NCBI GenBank assembly: GCA_002026165.1
Contig: MWOS01000094.1
Coordinates: 1-64,000 of the forward strand
Source of the DNA: Prochlorococcus sp. HOT208_60m_813G15
GTDB lineage: Bacteria; Cyanobacteriota; Cyanobacteriia; PCC-6307; Cyanobiaceae
DNA: 64,000 nucleotides
Direction: 5' to 3'
The notes below the pieces were generated by a model. It searched no databases and was not told the DNA's origin. It saw only the letters and a list, made by a program, of their open reading frames with translations. Below are positions 10,653 to 17,814 of the stretch, piece after piece (within the stretch, counting starts at the first letter, position 1; each line of letters opens with the position of its first letter). The position numbers were made by a program, and so were the translations under genes.

Positions 10653-10787
10653 ATGAAATTTACTAATTCTCCTTTTGCCATACTCGATAAGAACATGAAC
10701 GCATTAGATTATCAAAAAAGAAATTTAAAATATGAGGACTATTGGAAAAGGGAAGGTGAATGTCAAACCGGAGAAGATTTTGAATAA
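10653..10787 (+). CDS. Micro-protein related to family A, lacking the Cys tail
   Basis: A 44-residue product beginning MKFTNSPFAILDKN and containing KYEDYWKREGECQTGEDFE. The EDYWKRE segment matches the family A protein encoded at 10159, but the C-terminal P-x4-C-x3-C part is gone, so it may be a truncated or diverged paralogue. An upstream ATG at 10648 is followed at once by a stop and is not used. Confidence 0.55.
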   Translation: MKFTNSPFAILDKNMNALDYQKRNLKYEDYWKREGECQTGEDFE

Positions 10788-10824
10788 CTAGATAAAAATA
10801 AGATTGTTATCTGAGGAAAATCCT

Positions 10825-10947
10825 TTAATAATTAACTAATTTTCTCTTTCCATCTCTAGTTTCTACTCTATTTATTCTTAACCCAATAAACAGAGCCCAT
10901 ATAAGTGCAAAGACAATTGGTAAGAAAATGATCGCAAGTTTCATCAT
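10825..10947 (-). CDS. Single-span membrane micro-protein
   Basis: A 40-residue product starting MMKLAIIFLPIVFALIWALF, one transmembrane helix followed by a basic tail GLRINRVETRDGKRK. Size and pattern resemble small photosystem subunits of the PsbY type, but the match is too short to claim that. A TTGACA-containing motif shared with several other tiny genes lies at about 11050. Confidence 0.6.
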   Translation of the reverse strand: MMKLAIIFLPIVFALIWALFIGLRINRVETRDGKRKLVNY

Positions 10948-11031
10948 TTTTTTAATCCCGTTATTTGCAAAAATAATAACTTTTAAATCAACAAGAAAAT
11001 ATAGGTACTTTATCTAAAAAAGTAGGGTCGA

Positions 11032-11057
11032 GGTTAGATCGAGTGTCAATCAATATT
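11032..11057 (-). promoter_or_regulatory. Shared TTGACA-TCGATCTAA motif
   Basis: The reverse strand reads TTGACACTCGATCTAACC. The same motif, as TTGACAGTCGATCTAAACT, occurs near 14750 and 30095, and weaker forms at 18063, 19565 and 33170, always upstream of a small gene on the matching strand. Probably a promoter -35 element with an extra conserved block. Confidence 0.45.
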
Positions 11058-11133
11058 AAAGATGTAAATAAATTAGCTTTAACATATTTCCAAAGATATT
11101 TAATACTAAACTTCATTGATTAATTAATTAATT

Positions 11134-11283
11134 TTGAAACACTTTATTTCTTTTATTCCTTTTCTTTTTATGTCAATTCTTTCATTAGGTTGTTCTAATA
11201 AACCTATTGAAAAAGAAATGAAAATGCCAATGCTATTTGATACAAAGGAACAGGCTGAAAAAGAAGCTTATAAGTTTGGGTAA
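11134..11283 (+). CDS. Short lipoprotein-like protein, probably truncated
   Basis: Starting at TTG 11134 gives a 49-residue product with a lipobox: hydrophobic KHFISFIPFLFMSILSLGC, then a soluble part containing MLFDTKEQAEKEAYKFG and a stop. Starting at the later ATG (11170) would lose the signal peptide, so TTG is preferred. The coding region ends inside an 11-bp tandem duplication, and similar Prochlorococcus proteins, from memory, continue further with Cys residues, so this looks shortened. Confidence 0.5.
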   Translation: MKHFISFIPFLFMSILSLGCSNKPIEKEMKMPMLFDTKEQAEKEAYKFG

Positions 11284-11294
11284 AGTTTGGGTAA
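11273..11294. repeat. 11-bp tandem duplication at a gene end
   Basis: AGTTTGGGTAA occurs twice in a row (11273-11283 and 11284-11294). The first copy contains the stop codon of the lipoprotein-like gene. Confidence 0.8.
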
Positions 11295-11299
11295 AAATT

Positions 11300-11475
11300 T
11301 ACGATTCCTTGAGATCCCAGTAATAGCTAGTCGCGCTCACTCTTCATTAGCCAAAAATTTTCTTCAGTCATATCAAGGGAATTGAAGGAATTTATCTGCT
11401 AGAATTTTGCTAGAATCAGATTTTTTTTATATGTTTATTATCCATCAAAGTCACAATTTAGGAAAGTAATGGGTG
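11300..11475 (-). repeat. EVE 5'-end repeat, copy 2 (decayed)
   Basis: The reverse strand carries the upstream block CTTTCCTAAATTGTGACTTT, then TGATGGATAATAAA, and later a start that would read MTEENFWLMKSERD followed by a stop. Copy 1 is the intact EVE gene at 8990-9125. The left flank (CCAGTAATAGCTAG on the plus strand) is shared with copy 4 but not with the intact gene. Confidence 0.65.
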
Positions 11476-11538
11476 GCATGGGGGTGCATAGGACCGTGCT
11501 GCATCGTATATATGATCTGATACATTTCTGTTAAAAGT

Positions 11539-11688
11539 TTACGGGTACAACCTTTCAATAGCTTCTTTCTGTTCTTGCTTTTTTATGTCTTCAGCATCTA
11601 AAACAGGGCACGAGTCTTGATTTAGTGATAAGAGAAAAGTGCTTTTTTTGAATAGTTTGAAAAGTTGTGTAAGTAATAAGTTTTTCAT
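11539..11688 (-). CDS. 49-residue micro-protein
   Basis: Not recognised. Starts MKNLLLTQLFKLFKKSTFLL and ends KKQEQKEAIERLYP. An amphipathic basic N-terminus is followed by an acidic, charged C-terminus. Its ATG abuts the stop of the 61-residue gene at 11689, so the two are likely co-transcribed and translationally coupled. Confidence 0.55.
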   Translation of the reverse strand: MKNLLLTQLFKLFKKSTFLLSLNQDSCPVLDAEDIKKQEQKEAIERLYP

Positions 11689-11874
11689 TTATTCCCAAGT
11701 TTTCATATCAGAGAAGTCGCTTGCTATTGCATGAAGCATCCCTCCTACAAATGATCTAGGGCAACCAAGTTTGTTAACTAAAACTTCTGATTGTTTTTTG
11801 ATATCTTCCCATGTAGGTCTGATATCCTCATTTATTTGTTTAAGGCTAGGTTTAAATTCTTCTGAATCATTCAT
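11689..11874 (-). CDS. 61-residue conserved-looking micro-protein
   Basis: Not recognised. The sequence contains IRPTWEDIKKQSEVLVNKLG and FVGGMLHAIASDF. Soluble, mixed charge, no signal peptide. First gene of a two-gene unit with the 49-residue gene immediately downstream. Confidence 0.6.
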   Translation of the reverse strand: MNDSEEFKPSLKQINEDIRPTWEDIKKQSEVLVNKLGCPRSFVGGMLHAIASDFSDMKTWE

Positions 11875-11956
11875 ATTAATTAAAAGGTATTAACTTATTA
11901 AAATTCAAATGATAGTAAAGAAAATCTCATTTATTTAAATAAATATTCAATAAAAA

Positions 11957-12112
11957 TTACAAAATAAATTCTTTAGAAATTATTCTAAGCTGATTTAAAT
12001 TCAGATTATTTAAATAATTATTTGCAATCAATTTTTCCTCATTAATTTCGAGATCTTTAATCTCAGAAATAATGCTATTAGATATTAAATCAATTAAATG
12101 TTCTTTATCCAT
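11957..12112 (-). CDS. Micro-protein family B, member 1
   Basis: A 51-residue product beginning MDKEHLIDLISNSIISE and ending NLNQLRIISKEFIL. A paralogue at 45415-45570 has the same length, the same start MDKDHLIDLISNS and the end LDQLRTMSKEFIL. Conservation at both ends with a variable middle supports a real, duplicated gene. Soluble, helical, function unknown. Confidence 0.7.
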   Translation of the reverse strand: MDKEHLIDLISNSIISEIKDLEINEEKLIANNYLNNLNLNQLRIISKEFIL

Positions 12113-12313
12113 GACTTATATATAAACCCAAAACAAACATTAATTATCTAAAGTCTTCAACTCAACATATAAGTAAAAATACTCAGATAAATATAAAACT
12201 CATAGGTTTGCTAAATCACTTTAGATGATTGGTATAGGGTGCACGCGAATTATCAGCTACTCACACTTGAGCTTTTTATGTAACATAATAAGTTTACATA
12301 AAGTAACAATTAA

Positions 12314-12508
12314 ATGAAAAGACTTTTTCCTTATATAGCTTTTGCATGTTTAACTGGTTTTACGGCTACGACCGGTTTACCAGTTATAGCAGGCGGTTGT
12401 AGTAGCCAAATGAACAAAAAAGCTGAAATCAAATGTGCTGAAGATGATACTGAGTGTCAAATTGAAAAAGCTGAAAAGTTTGATTTAAAAGATTCTCTCA
12501 AGTCATAA
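12314..12508 (+). CDS. Small secreted protein
   Basis: A 64-residue protein with a signal-peptide-like start: MKRLFPYIAFACLTGF, hydrophobic to about residue 26 (VIAGGCSSQ). A lipobox-like AGGC is possible. The mature part is short and charged (AEIKCAEDDTECQIEKAEKF) with two further cysteines. Probably exported; function unknown. Confidence 0.65.
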   Translation: MKRLFPYIAFACLTGFTATTGLPVIAGGCSSQMNKKAEIKCAEDDTECQIEKAEKFDLKDSLKS

Positions 12509-12512
12509 AATC

Positions 12513-12617
12513 ATGACTCAAATTGGTTTATTTATGAACTCTGCCCCAAGAGATTTGATTGATTTCACATTCTTTTCGGCTGTTGGTTTTACTGCAGGAT
12601 TATTTGGTCTAATTTAG
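12513..12617 (+). CDS. 34-residue membrane micro-protein
   Basis: Frame from ATG 12513, four bases after the previous stop, to TAG 12617. The C-terminal half, FTFFSAVGFTAGLFGLI, is one hydrophobic segment. Tight spacing to the secreted-protein gene suggests co-transcription. Moderate confidence because of size. Confidence 0.45.
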   Translation: MTQIGLFMNSAPRDLIDFTFFSAVGFTAGLFGLI

Positions 12618-12735
12618 TTATAGAAAATTGACCCATTCTTTTTTTCTCTTTACCTTTTCAAGTCTTTCTTTCTTTTATGTGATGGCTTGCTTATGGAGAG
12701 ATTTAATTAATCAAAAGTAAAAAATATTTTTTAAA

Positions 12736-12879
12736 TTACCTTTTATAGATAAATCTTTGTATGTCTTCGAATAGATTGGATTTTGATTTGAAAAATCCAT
12801 TACTTTTTAAATAAGATTTTCCTTTTTCTATATTTTCAATTCTTTTTTTATAAGAATTTTCATCTAAATTTTTTTCCAT
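12736..12879 (-). CDS. 47-residue basic micro-protein
   Basis: Not recognised. Begins MEKNLDENSYKKRIENIEKG and ends FEDIQRFIYKR. Lysine-rich, probably helical, soluble. Confidence 0.5.
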   Translation of the reverse strand: MEKNLDENSYKKRIENIEKGKSYLKSNGFFKSKSNLFEDIQRFIYKR

Positions 12880-13013
12880 AAAAAATAGTCGGAATCCTAT
12901 TCTGAATAATTCTCACAAAAAAGCGGTTACCTTAAATACAAAATTTAAATTCTTTTTTGAATTTCTTTTCATTCAAACTAAAGATCAAATAAAAAAGTTT
13001 CTTTCTTAAATTT

Positions 13014-13151
13014 CTAAGAATCTTTTGATATCTTCTTCTTCAAGTCCTCAATATTATTAATTAATTTGTCTAACCATTTTGTATTATCTTCTGGTTTTAA
13101 ATATTTAATTTTTGGTTGATTAATTTCAAGAGTCTCAAAATCTCCACTCAT
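13014..13151 (-). CDS. Micro-protein family C, member 1
   Basis: A 45-residue product beginning MSGDFETLEINQPKIKY. Its C-terminal half NTKWLDKLINNIEDLKKKIS matches NTEWLDELINKIENMKNKIS of the 38-residue protein at 20523-20639, so the two are paralogues sharing a coiled-coil-like helix. Preceded on its own strand by upstream block E2. Confidence 0.65.
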   Translation of the reverse strand: MSGDFETLEINQPKIKYLKPEDNTKWLDKLINNIEDLKKKISKDS

Positions 13152-13221
13152 AAATTCTCCTTTGTATATTCGTTTAACTACCTCTTTGTTCTAATTGATT
13201 TGACTAAAACACTGCGTATCT

Positions 13222-13262
13222 AATGTGTGCGGTTTGAGGAACATTTAGGTACGGAAAGAGGT
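13222..13262 (-). promoter_or_regulatory. Conserved upstream block, copy E2
   Basis: The reverse strand reads CTTTCCGTACCTAAATGTTC, then CTCAAACCGCACACATTAG. It matches E1 (10070-10110) and E3 (29341-29380). It lies about 70 bp upstream of the gene starting at 13151. Confidence 0.6.
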
Positions 13263-13377
13263 ATGTTTTTTTAGCCATTTAAATCTATGGCTGACCTAAA
13301 ATAGAAATATGGGTGTCATGAGTCGGTTGCGTTGCTGCAACTGAAACAACCATAAACTTTAAATTGCATTTAATAAA

Positions 13378-13560
13378 ATGACTTACTACAGTTGCTTTGA
13401 TCAAAAAGGGAATATAATTGCTCGCTGTCAGACTAAAGAAGATATAGATGTTCTTAAGAAAATGGGCAGACCAATAATGGAAATAAAAGAAATGAAAAAA
13501 GAGGAATCAGTTGTTTGTTCTTTAACTGGTAGTCCATCCGATTACAATGAAGATTATTAA
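13378..13560 (+). CDS. 60-residue conserved-type protein
   Basis: Contains YYSCFDQKGNIIARCQTKED and VLKKMGRPIMEIKEM; I associate this pattern with a recurring small Prochlorococcus family of unknown role. Four cysteines, soluble. The last residues (GSPSDYNEDY) are acidic. Confidence 0.65.
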   Translation: MTYYSCFDQKGNIIARCQTKEDIDVLKKMGRPIMEIKEMKKEESVVCSLTGSPSDYNEDY

Positions 13561-13564
13561 AAGT

Positions 13565-13696
13565 ATGACTCAAAGATCACTTCAATTAAATCAACATGGA
13601 AGATCAGTAGTTCTTTTGTTGGTTGCATTGAATAGCATTTGTAATTTCTTTTTTACTTTTGAAAAAGCATTAACTTATCGCGAAAGAGCGAGATAA
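13565..13696 (+). CDS. 43-residue membrane micro-protein
   Basis: Frame from ATG 13565, four bases after the previous stop, to TAA 13696. The hydrophobic stretch VVLLLVALNSICNFFFTF is followed by a basic tail ALTYRERAR. Likely co-transcribed with the preceding gene. Confidence 0.5.
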   Translation: MTQRSLQLNQHGRSVVLLLVALNSICNFFFTFEKALTYRERAR

Positions 13697-14163
13697 AAAT
13701 ATTTAATTATTTGTGGATTAACAGTAAATAAATAAAATTTAAGACATAAAAAAAGACCCTTTTACAGATCTTTTTTTAAATGGTGACGACAGAAATGAGA
13801 TCTATTTAATAATCAGATTAAGAATTTTCTTAGAAATTATTTTTGAATGTAAAAGTGATTACTCACTTCTTCATGCTTTACAAACGACTTTATTTTTAAG
13901 ATAGTTCAGAATTAATCCCGAAAGATTAATTTCTGATCACTTAACTTTTTTACCGTAAAGGTTAGATAAGTTAATTTACCTTGGTGTTGCAGACCATGGC
14001 TTAGTGAAGATCTAGTTGGTCAACCTTGGTCGAGTCGATCACCAGAACTGTCGTAAATACAAATTAATCGGTCATAAATATTTTGCATGAATCCTTAAGA
14101 ATGATTTAATCATGATTAATTAAATCTTTAATCCGCGGACCACATCATCTCTCTGTAAGCATT
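13697..14163. other. 467-bp gap without a recognised gene
   Basis: A weak inverted repeat AAAAAAGA / TCTTTTTT at about 13748-13777 may terminate the preceding pair. The segment 13975-14050 is less A+T-rich than its surroundings (for example GGTCAACCTTGGTCGAGTCG) and could be an RNA, but I see no convincing fold or reading frame. Confidence 0.3.
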
Positions 14164-14520
14164 TTATTTGTTTGTTTTACAAAGAATATAAAGCCAACCA
14201 AAGAAAGTAGCAAAAGCAATTATTAAAGCAATATTGTTATTCAATGGACTTAAATATCTTTCTATTGAAAGTGGCACATGGAGAATAACAAAATACCAAT
14301 ATAGAGCAGATAGTAATCCAAACAATAAAGCTAGAAGAATATAAAAAGGCAGGATATAAAATCTTCTTTTTTTTATTCTTTCCTCTGTAATATTTTCGGC
14401 TAAACCAATTCTTGACCAATAACCACCATTTAATTGAAGAAAAAACTTTAAAAATATTCCGTAAATATTTATAAAAAACCTAGATAAAGCAAATAACGGT
14501 GAAATTATAAATCTTTGCAT
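14164..14520 (-). CDS. Two-span membrane protein
   Basis: Not recognised. 118 residues. An N-terminal amphipathic region with many aromatics is followed by two transmembrane helices (about 54-76 and 95-112) split by a short loop (VPLSIERYLSPLNNN). A basic segment TEERIKKRRF precedes the first helix, suggesting a cytoplasmic N-terminus. The 57-residue gene lies just upstream. Confidence 0.6.
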   Translation of the reverse strand: MQRFIISPLFALSRFFINIYGIFLKFFLQLNGGYWSRIGLAENITEERIKKRRFYILPFYILLALLFGLLSALYWYFVILHVPLSIERYLSPLNNNIALIIAFATFFGWLYILCKTNK

Positions 14521-14534
14521 TACTGCTTTAAAAA

Positions 14535-14708
14535 TTAAATTTGTTCAGTTATGGAAATCTGGCTTATATTATTAACTTTTTTTTCTCTATATTTCGTTAG
14601 GAAAAATACCATTGAGCTAAAAACAACTAAAAATCCTATTAATGATATTCGATAGAAAAGGTCATCAGACATATCAAAAAAAGCTGATCTTTTAAATTTG
14701 TTTCTCAT
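14535..14708 (-). CDS. 57-residue single-span membrane protein
   Basis: Begins MRNKFKRSAFFDMSDDLFYR, then one transmembrane helix ISLIGFLVVFSSMVFFL and a polar tail. It lies 14 bp upstream of the 118-residue membrane protein gene, so the two probably form an operon. A T-rich hairpin sits directly before its start codon. Confidence 0.6.
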   Translation of the reverse strand: MRNKFKRSAFFDMSDDLFYRISLIGFLVVFSSMVFFLTKYREKKVNNISQISITEQI

Positions 14709-14710
14709 CA

Positions 14711-14752
14711 AAAAAAAGAGGGTTTTATCCCTCTAAGTTTAGATCGACTGTC
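14711..14752 (-). promoter_or_regulatory. TTGACA motif plus leader hairpin before a start codon
   Basis: On the reverse strand TTGACAGTCGATCTAAACT is followed by the hairpin AGAGGG / CCCTCT (14717-14734), a U-tract, and then the ATG at 14708. It looks like a terminator in the 5' leader, which would allow attenuation. Nearly the same sequence occurs at 30055-30096. Confidence 0.5.
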
Positions 14753-14794
14753 AATCTCAAATTACCCTAAATCTTTACCTCAATGGATGTTTTA

Positions 14795-15005
14795 TATTTA
14801 CTAGTTTTGCTAGAATTTTGCTAGAATAAAACTTTATATATTTCATAAAACCTAGTTATATCAAGCTGGTACATGGTTCATTAGCCAGTAATTAATTTCA
14901 GTCATATCAATTAGTTATAAGAAAATTACAATGTGTGAACAGAAAACTAAAAACGTTCAAATCTAGGTTCATTATCCATCAAATTATCTATTTAGGAAAG
15001 TGATG
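14795..15005 (-). repeat. EVE 5'-end repeat, copy 3 (decayed)
   Basis: The reverse strand has CACTTTCCTAAATAGATAAT, then TGATGGATAATGAAC, and further on a start that would read MTEINYWLMNHVPA before a stop. The plus strand at 14809-14827 also carries GCTAGAATTTTGCTAGAAT, a 19-mer present in copy 2 (11398-11416). Confidence 0.6.
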
Positions 15006-15085
15006 CTTGGTATGGAGTAATTAATTCTCTTAATAATATTGTTTTTATCACTTAAATCACAAAATAAATATTTAAAATCCAAAAC

Positions 15086-15105
15086 AAAAATGATTTTCAT
15101 TTTCA
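15086..15105. promoter_or_regulatory. Fur-family-like operator
   Basis: The reverse strand of 15086-15104 reads GAAAATGAAAATCATTTTT, matching the classical 19-bp Fur box (GATAATGATAATCATTATC) at 15 of 19 positions. The nested TGATTTTCATTTTCA (15091-15105) also resembles a Zur-type 7-1-7 box. It lies 40-60 bp before the COG0523 gene and just upstream of a TATACAT sequence at about 15121, where a repressor would act. Confidence 0.55.
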
Positions 15106-15143
15106 TTTTGATGTAAATTTTATACATTAGGTAGTATTTTTTT

Positions 15144-15926
15144 ATGAGTCAAGTCTGTTTAATATCAGGTTCGCCAGGATGCGGTAAGACAAATTGGATA
15201 CTAAATACTTTCAAGAATTATCCTGGTAATTGTGGTTACTTACGTCTTGGAGGATATTCCGAAATTAATTTAGAGCAAGCTATAAATTCAAAAATTGATT
15301 TTGCTTTTTTGAAAGATCAAATTCCTAACTTATTAGACTTATCTATTTCAAACTCAATATTAGAGAAAGATAAAGAAAACATTTTAGTTATTATTGAATT
15401 TCCACAATTTTTTACACCTAAATCTCAAGGTATTAATGGAGTTGATCTGAGAATTATTAATGAACTTGAAAAATATAATCTCCAGCCAAATAGATATCTT
15501 CATTTTGGCAGAGATCCAGAATTATCAATTAAAGATACTTTAGATTTTAGAGCAATTGAATCAATAAGCCTTGATCTTCAAAAGCATATTTGGGATCCTG
15601 CAAGCTTGAATACTTTTTGGTTTGAATTAGTTAATGGTGCTTATGGGGATGTATATAGAGCCAAAGCATTAATGAACTTACCAGATGGGCGTTACATCTT
15701 GTTTAATTGGATAGTCAGTCAGCAAGGATCTCAATATCAAACATTAAACCAAGTTGCTCCTCTTAATGGAAGACCAGAAAGATGTTCTGAAATTGTTATA
15801 CAAGGGAAAAATTTAAACTTCGAGTCAATAAAAGCAACGATTCATAATTGCCTTCTTAATGATGCTGTACTAGATCATCATCAAACTTCACTTAGAAATT
15901 CACAATTACAAACTGCTCGCCGTTAA
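15144..15926 (+). CDS. COG0523 (CobW-like) P-loop protein, reduced form
   Basis: 260 residues. It has an N-terminal Walker A GSPGCGKTN (9-17) and a C-terminal CobW-type domain with the typical pattern GDVYRAKALMNLPDGRYILF. COG0523 proteins are metal-trafficking GTPases, often zinc-related and Zur-controlled. Here the usual CxCC motif after switch I is absent and the middle is short, so nucleotide and metal handling may differ. First gene of a three-gene unit, downstream of the Fur-family-like box; the next gene starts 7 bp after its stop. Confidence 0.75.
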   Translation: MSQVCLISGSPGCGKTNWILNTFKNYPGNCGYLRLGGYSEINLEQAINSKIDFAFLKDQIPNLLDLSISNSILEKDKENILVIIEFPQFFTPKSQGINGVDLRIINELEKYNLQPNRYLHFGRDPELSIKDTLDFRAIESISLDLQKHIWDPASLNTFWFELVNGAYGDVYRAKALMNLPDGRYILFNWIVSQQGSQYQTLNQVAPLNGRPERCSEIVIQGKNLNFESIKATIHNCLLNDAVLDHHQTSLRNSQLQTARR

Positions 15927-15933
15927 CTTAAAA

Positions 15934-16749
15934 ATGAATCAAGCTGTCATCTCATGTTTACATGCAAATCTACCTGCAGTAGAGGCTGTCTTAAAAGATA
16001 TTGAACTCCAAGGAATTACAAATATTACCTGTCTTGGAGATCTAGTGGGTTATGGTCCTCAACCTAATGAGGTTATTGAGTTAATAAGAGATAAAGAAAT
16101 TCCTACTTGTCAGGGATGTTGGGACGAAGATGTTGTTGATGGATTAGATGCTTGCGATTGTAGTTATCCTTCTCAGCTTGCTGAAAAAAGAGGTCATTTT
16201 GCTCATCAATGGACTACGGATAAATTAACTAAAGAAAATAAGGATTATCTAGCTAATCTACCCTACTCAATACGTAAAGATAAGTGTCTTTTTGTTCATG
16301 GTAGTCCTAATAGTCAACATGAATATCTTCTACCCGATATGGATGCATTCGCAGCTCTTGAGAGAGTTGAAAATGCCAGAGCAGAGATTCTATTTTGTGG
16401 TCATACTCACCAACCTTATATTCGCGAATTAGCAGATGGTTCAATTGCTGTAAAGATCAAAAACGCTGTTCTCAAAGATACTCAAGAAAAAGAAATTCAA
16501 TTGCCGATGCGAAGAATAGTAAATGCAGGTTCAGTTGGAGAGCCAAGACATGGAGGAACTAAAGCTACTTATGTTATTCATAACGATGTCACTAATGAAG
16601 TAAAAATTAGAGAAGTGGAATATGATATTGAACTTACTTGTAAAGCAATAATAGATGCCGGTCTTCCTCCGATTTTTGCATGGCGGTTAAAAAATGGATT
16701 CGAATTTGCAGAACAAGCTGAAGATGCATCTCATGTTTGTGAAAGATGA
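15934..16749 (+). CDS. Calcineurin-like phosphoesterase with Cys-substituted metal site
   Basis: 271 residues of the YfcE/MPP type. GDLVGYGP (about 35-42), VHGSP (121-125) and GHTHQP (156-161) are intact. The first metal motif, normally D-x-H, is C-L-H (8-10), so the Asp is replaced by Cys. The GNHD motif reads GCWDE (61-65). Extra cysteines sit nearby (C59, C73, C75). This suggests a changed, perhaps thiol-rich metal site rather than a standard phosphatase. It overlaps the next gene by four bases (ATGA). Confidence 0.8.
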   Translation: MNQAVISCLHANLPAVEAVLKDIELQGITNITCLGDLVGYGPQPNEVIELIRDKEIPTCQGCWDEDVVDGLDACDCSYPSQLAEKRGHFAHQWTTDKLTKENKDYLANLPYSIRKDKCLFVHGSPNSQHEYLLPDMDAFAALERVENARAEILFCGHTHQPYIRELADGSIAVKIKNAVLKDTQEKEIQLPMRRIVNAGSVGEPRHGGTKATYVIHNDVTNEVKIREVEYDIELTCKAIIDAGLPPIFAWRLKNGFEFAEQAEDASHVCER

Positions 16750-17465
16750 TAGAACGCTGGGCACTCGTAAGTGGTCTTAAAGGGGATCTAGATACTTATG
16801 AACTTATTCAAAAAGACTTAAAAAAAACTCCAGGTAATATAAGTCTTTTTGTTTTAGGGGATATGATAGGTCCTGAAAAAAACTGTAATAGGCTTCTCCA
16901 TAGGTTAATTAATCCAAAAAGTAATGATTTACAACCATGGTGTATATATGGTTGGTGGGAAGAACAAATCCTATTGGAAAGCGGTTACCGTGGGGATCAA
17001 AGAGCTGAAGCTTTGAGAATAAATAAGGGTGAAGAAGTAGTTAAGTCTCTTACTAATGCTGTAGACAAATCATTTCTTGATTGGATAGCAGCACTTCAAT
17101 TTGGATTTGTTGAACTTGATTGTGGTTTAATTCACGGAAGCTCAAAAGATATTGGCGAAAATTTAACACTAGATACACCCCCACTGACACTCCTTGATCG
17201 ACTTACACGTCTTCAGGTAAACAGATTATTTACTGCAAGAAGCAAACAACAGTTTCATTTGGAATTGACAGAGGGAACTGTTAATTCTGAAGTAGAAGAT
17301 TTAAATGGAAATCGTAAGAAAGAGCAGAAAGTTCCGCAAAAAGCTGTTATTGGTATTGGGTCAGGAAAAAATTATACTCTTTATGATGTAGGGACTGATA
17401 ATACTCAATTCTTACAAGCAGGATATAAATCAGAAAAAAGAATTAAGGGATTTGGAATGCTTTAG
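16746..17465 (+). CDS. Degenerate calcineurin-fold protein (likely pseudo-enzyme)
   Basis: 239 residues, recognisably the same fold as the preceding gene: LVSGLKGDLDTYE at the first motif, FVLGDMIGP at the second, YGWWEE in place of GNHD, and LIHGSS at the fourth. The D-x-H, GNHD and GHTH motifs are all lost, so catalysis is unlikely. Overlap with its partner suggests co-translation and perhaps a heteromer. The C-terminal half (NSEVEDLNGNRKKEQ) is polar. Confidence 0.7.
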   Translation: MIERWALVSGLKGDLDTYELIQKDLKKTPGNISLFVLGDMIGPEKNCNRLLHRLINPKSNDLQPWCIYGWWEEQILLESGYRGDQRAEALRINKGEEVVKSLTNAVDKSFLDWIAALQFGFVELDCGLIHGSSKDIGENLTLDTPPLTLLDRLTRLQVNRLFTARSKQQFHLELTEGTVNSEVEDLNGNRKKEQKVPQKAVIGIGSGKNYTLYDVGTDNTQFLQAGYKSEKRIKGFGML

Positions 17466-17621
17466 TTTTTAGCTAGTGAATCAAGTTCCCAAAACTTGTT
17501 ATGAATATATTTTATCGGTATAAGTGGTCTAAGGACTTGTCCTTTTTGTAAGGACTTGAGCCTAGCGGTTTCAAGGTTAACCCCGCACTCCTGCACACGA
17601 GTACAAAAACCTTTTTTATTA
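17466..17621. other. Short gap, possible RNA
   Basis: Contains a repeated AAGGACTTG and a G+C-richer patch near 17580-17600, ending in CCTTTTTT. It could be the 3' end of the operon or a small RNA. No clear hairpin-plus-U terminator. Confidence 0.25.
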
Positions 17622-17693
17622 ATGAAGATTACTTCCAAGACACTTAGCTTGCTAATTAATGTAGTTTTTGTGCTTTGTGTCTTTGTTATTTAA
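17622..17693 (+). CDS. 23-residue hydrophobic peptide
   Basis: ATG 17622 to TAA 17693 encodes a very short peptide, almost all one hydrophobic segment (LSLLINVVFVLCVFVI). Many such single-span peptides occur in this genome type, but at this length coding is only possible, not shown. Confidence 0.35.
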   Translation: MKITSKTLSLLINVVFVLCVFVI

Positions 17694-17741
17694 AGGCTAT
17701 TTATCAAAAGAGATTAATAGTTTACGGGTTTTATTACTTCG

Positions 17742-17767
17742 AACCGAACGCAATATCGGTTTGTTTT
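17742..17767. terminator. Hairpin terminator
   Basis: AACCGA (17742-17747) pairs with TCGGTT (17756-17761) and is followed by GTTTTTTATT. Suitable as a plus-strand terminator for the peptide gene or the longer operon transcript. Confidence 0.6.
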
Positions 17768-17814
17768 TTATTCTGTAAAAGTGTGAATAAAGTGTGAATA
17801 GAAAATTTAGAATT

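Noticed and set aside
17585-17600. Yfr1-like motif CACTCCTGCACACG
   Set aside because: Yfr1 needs an uninterrupted ACTCCTCACAC between two stems; here a G interrupts it and flanking stems are absent.
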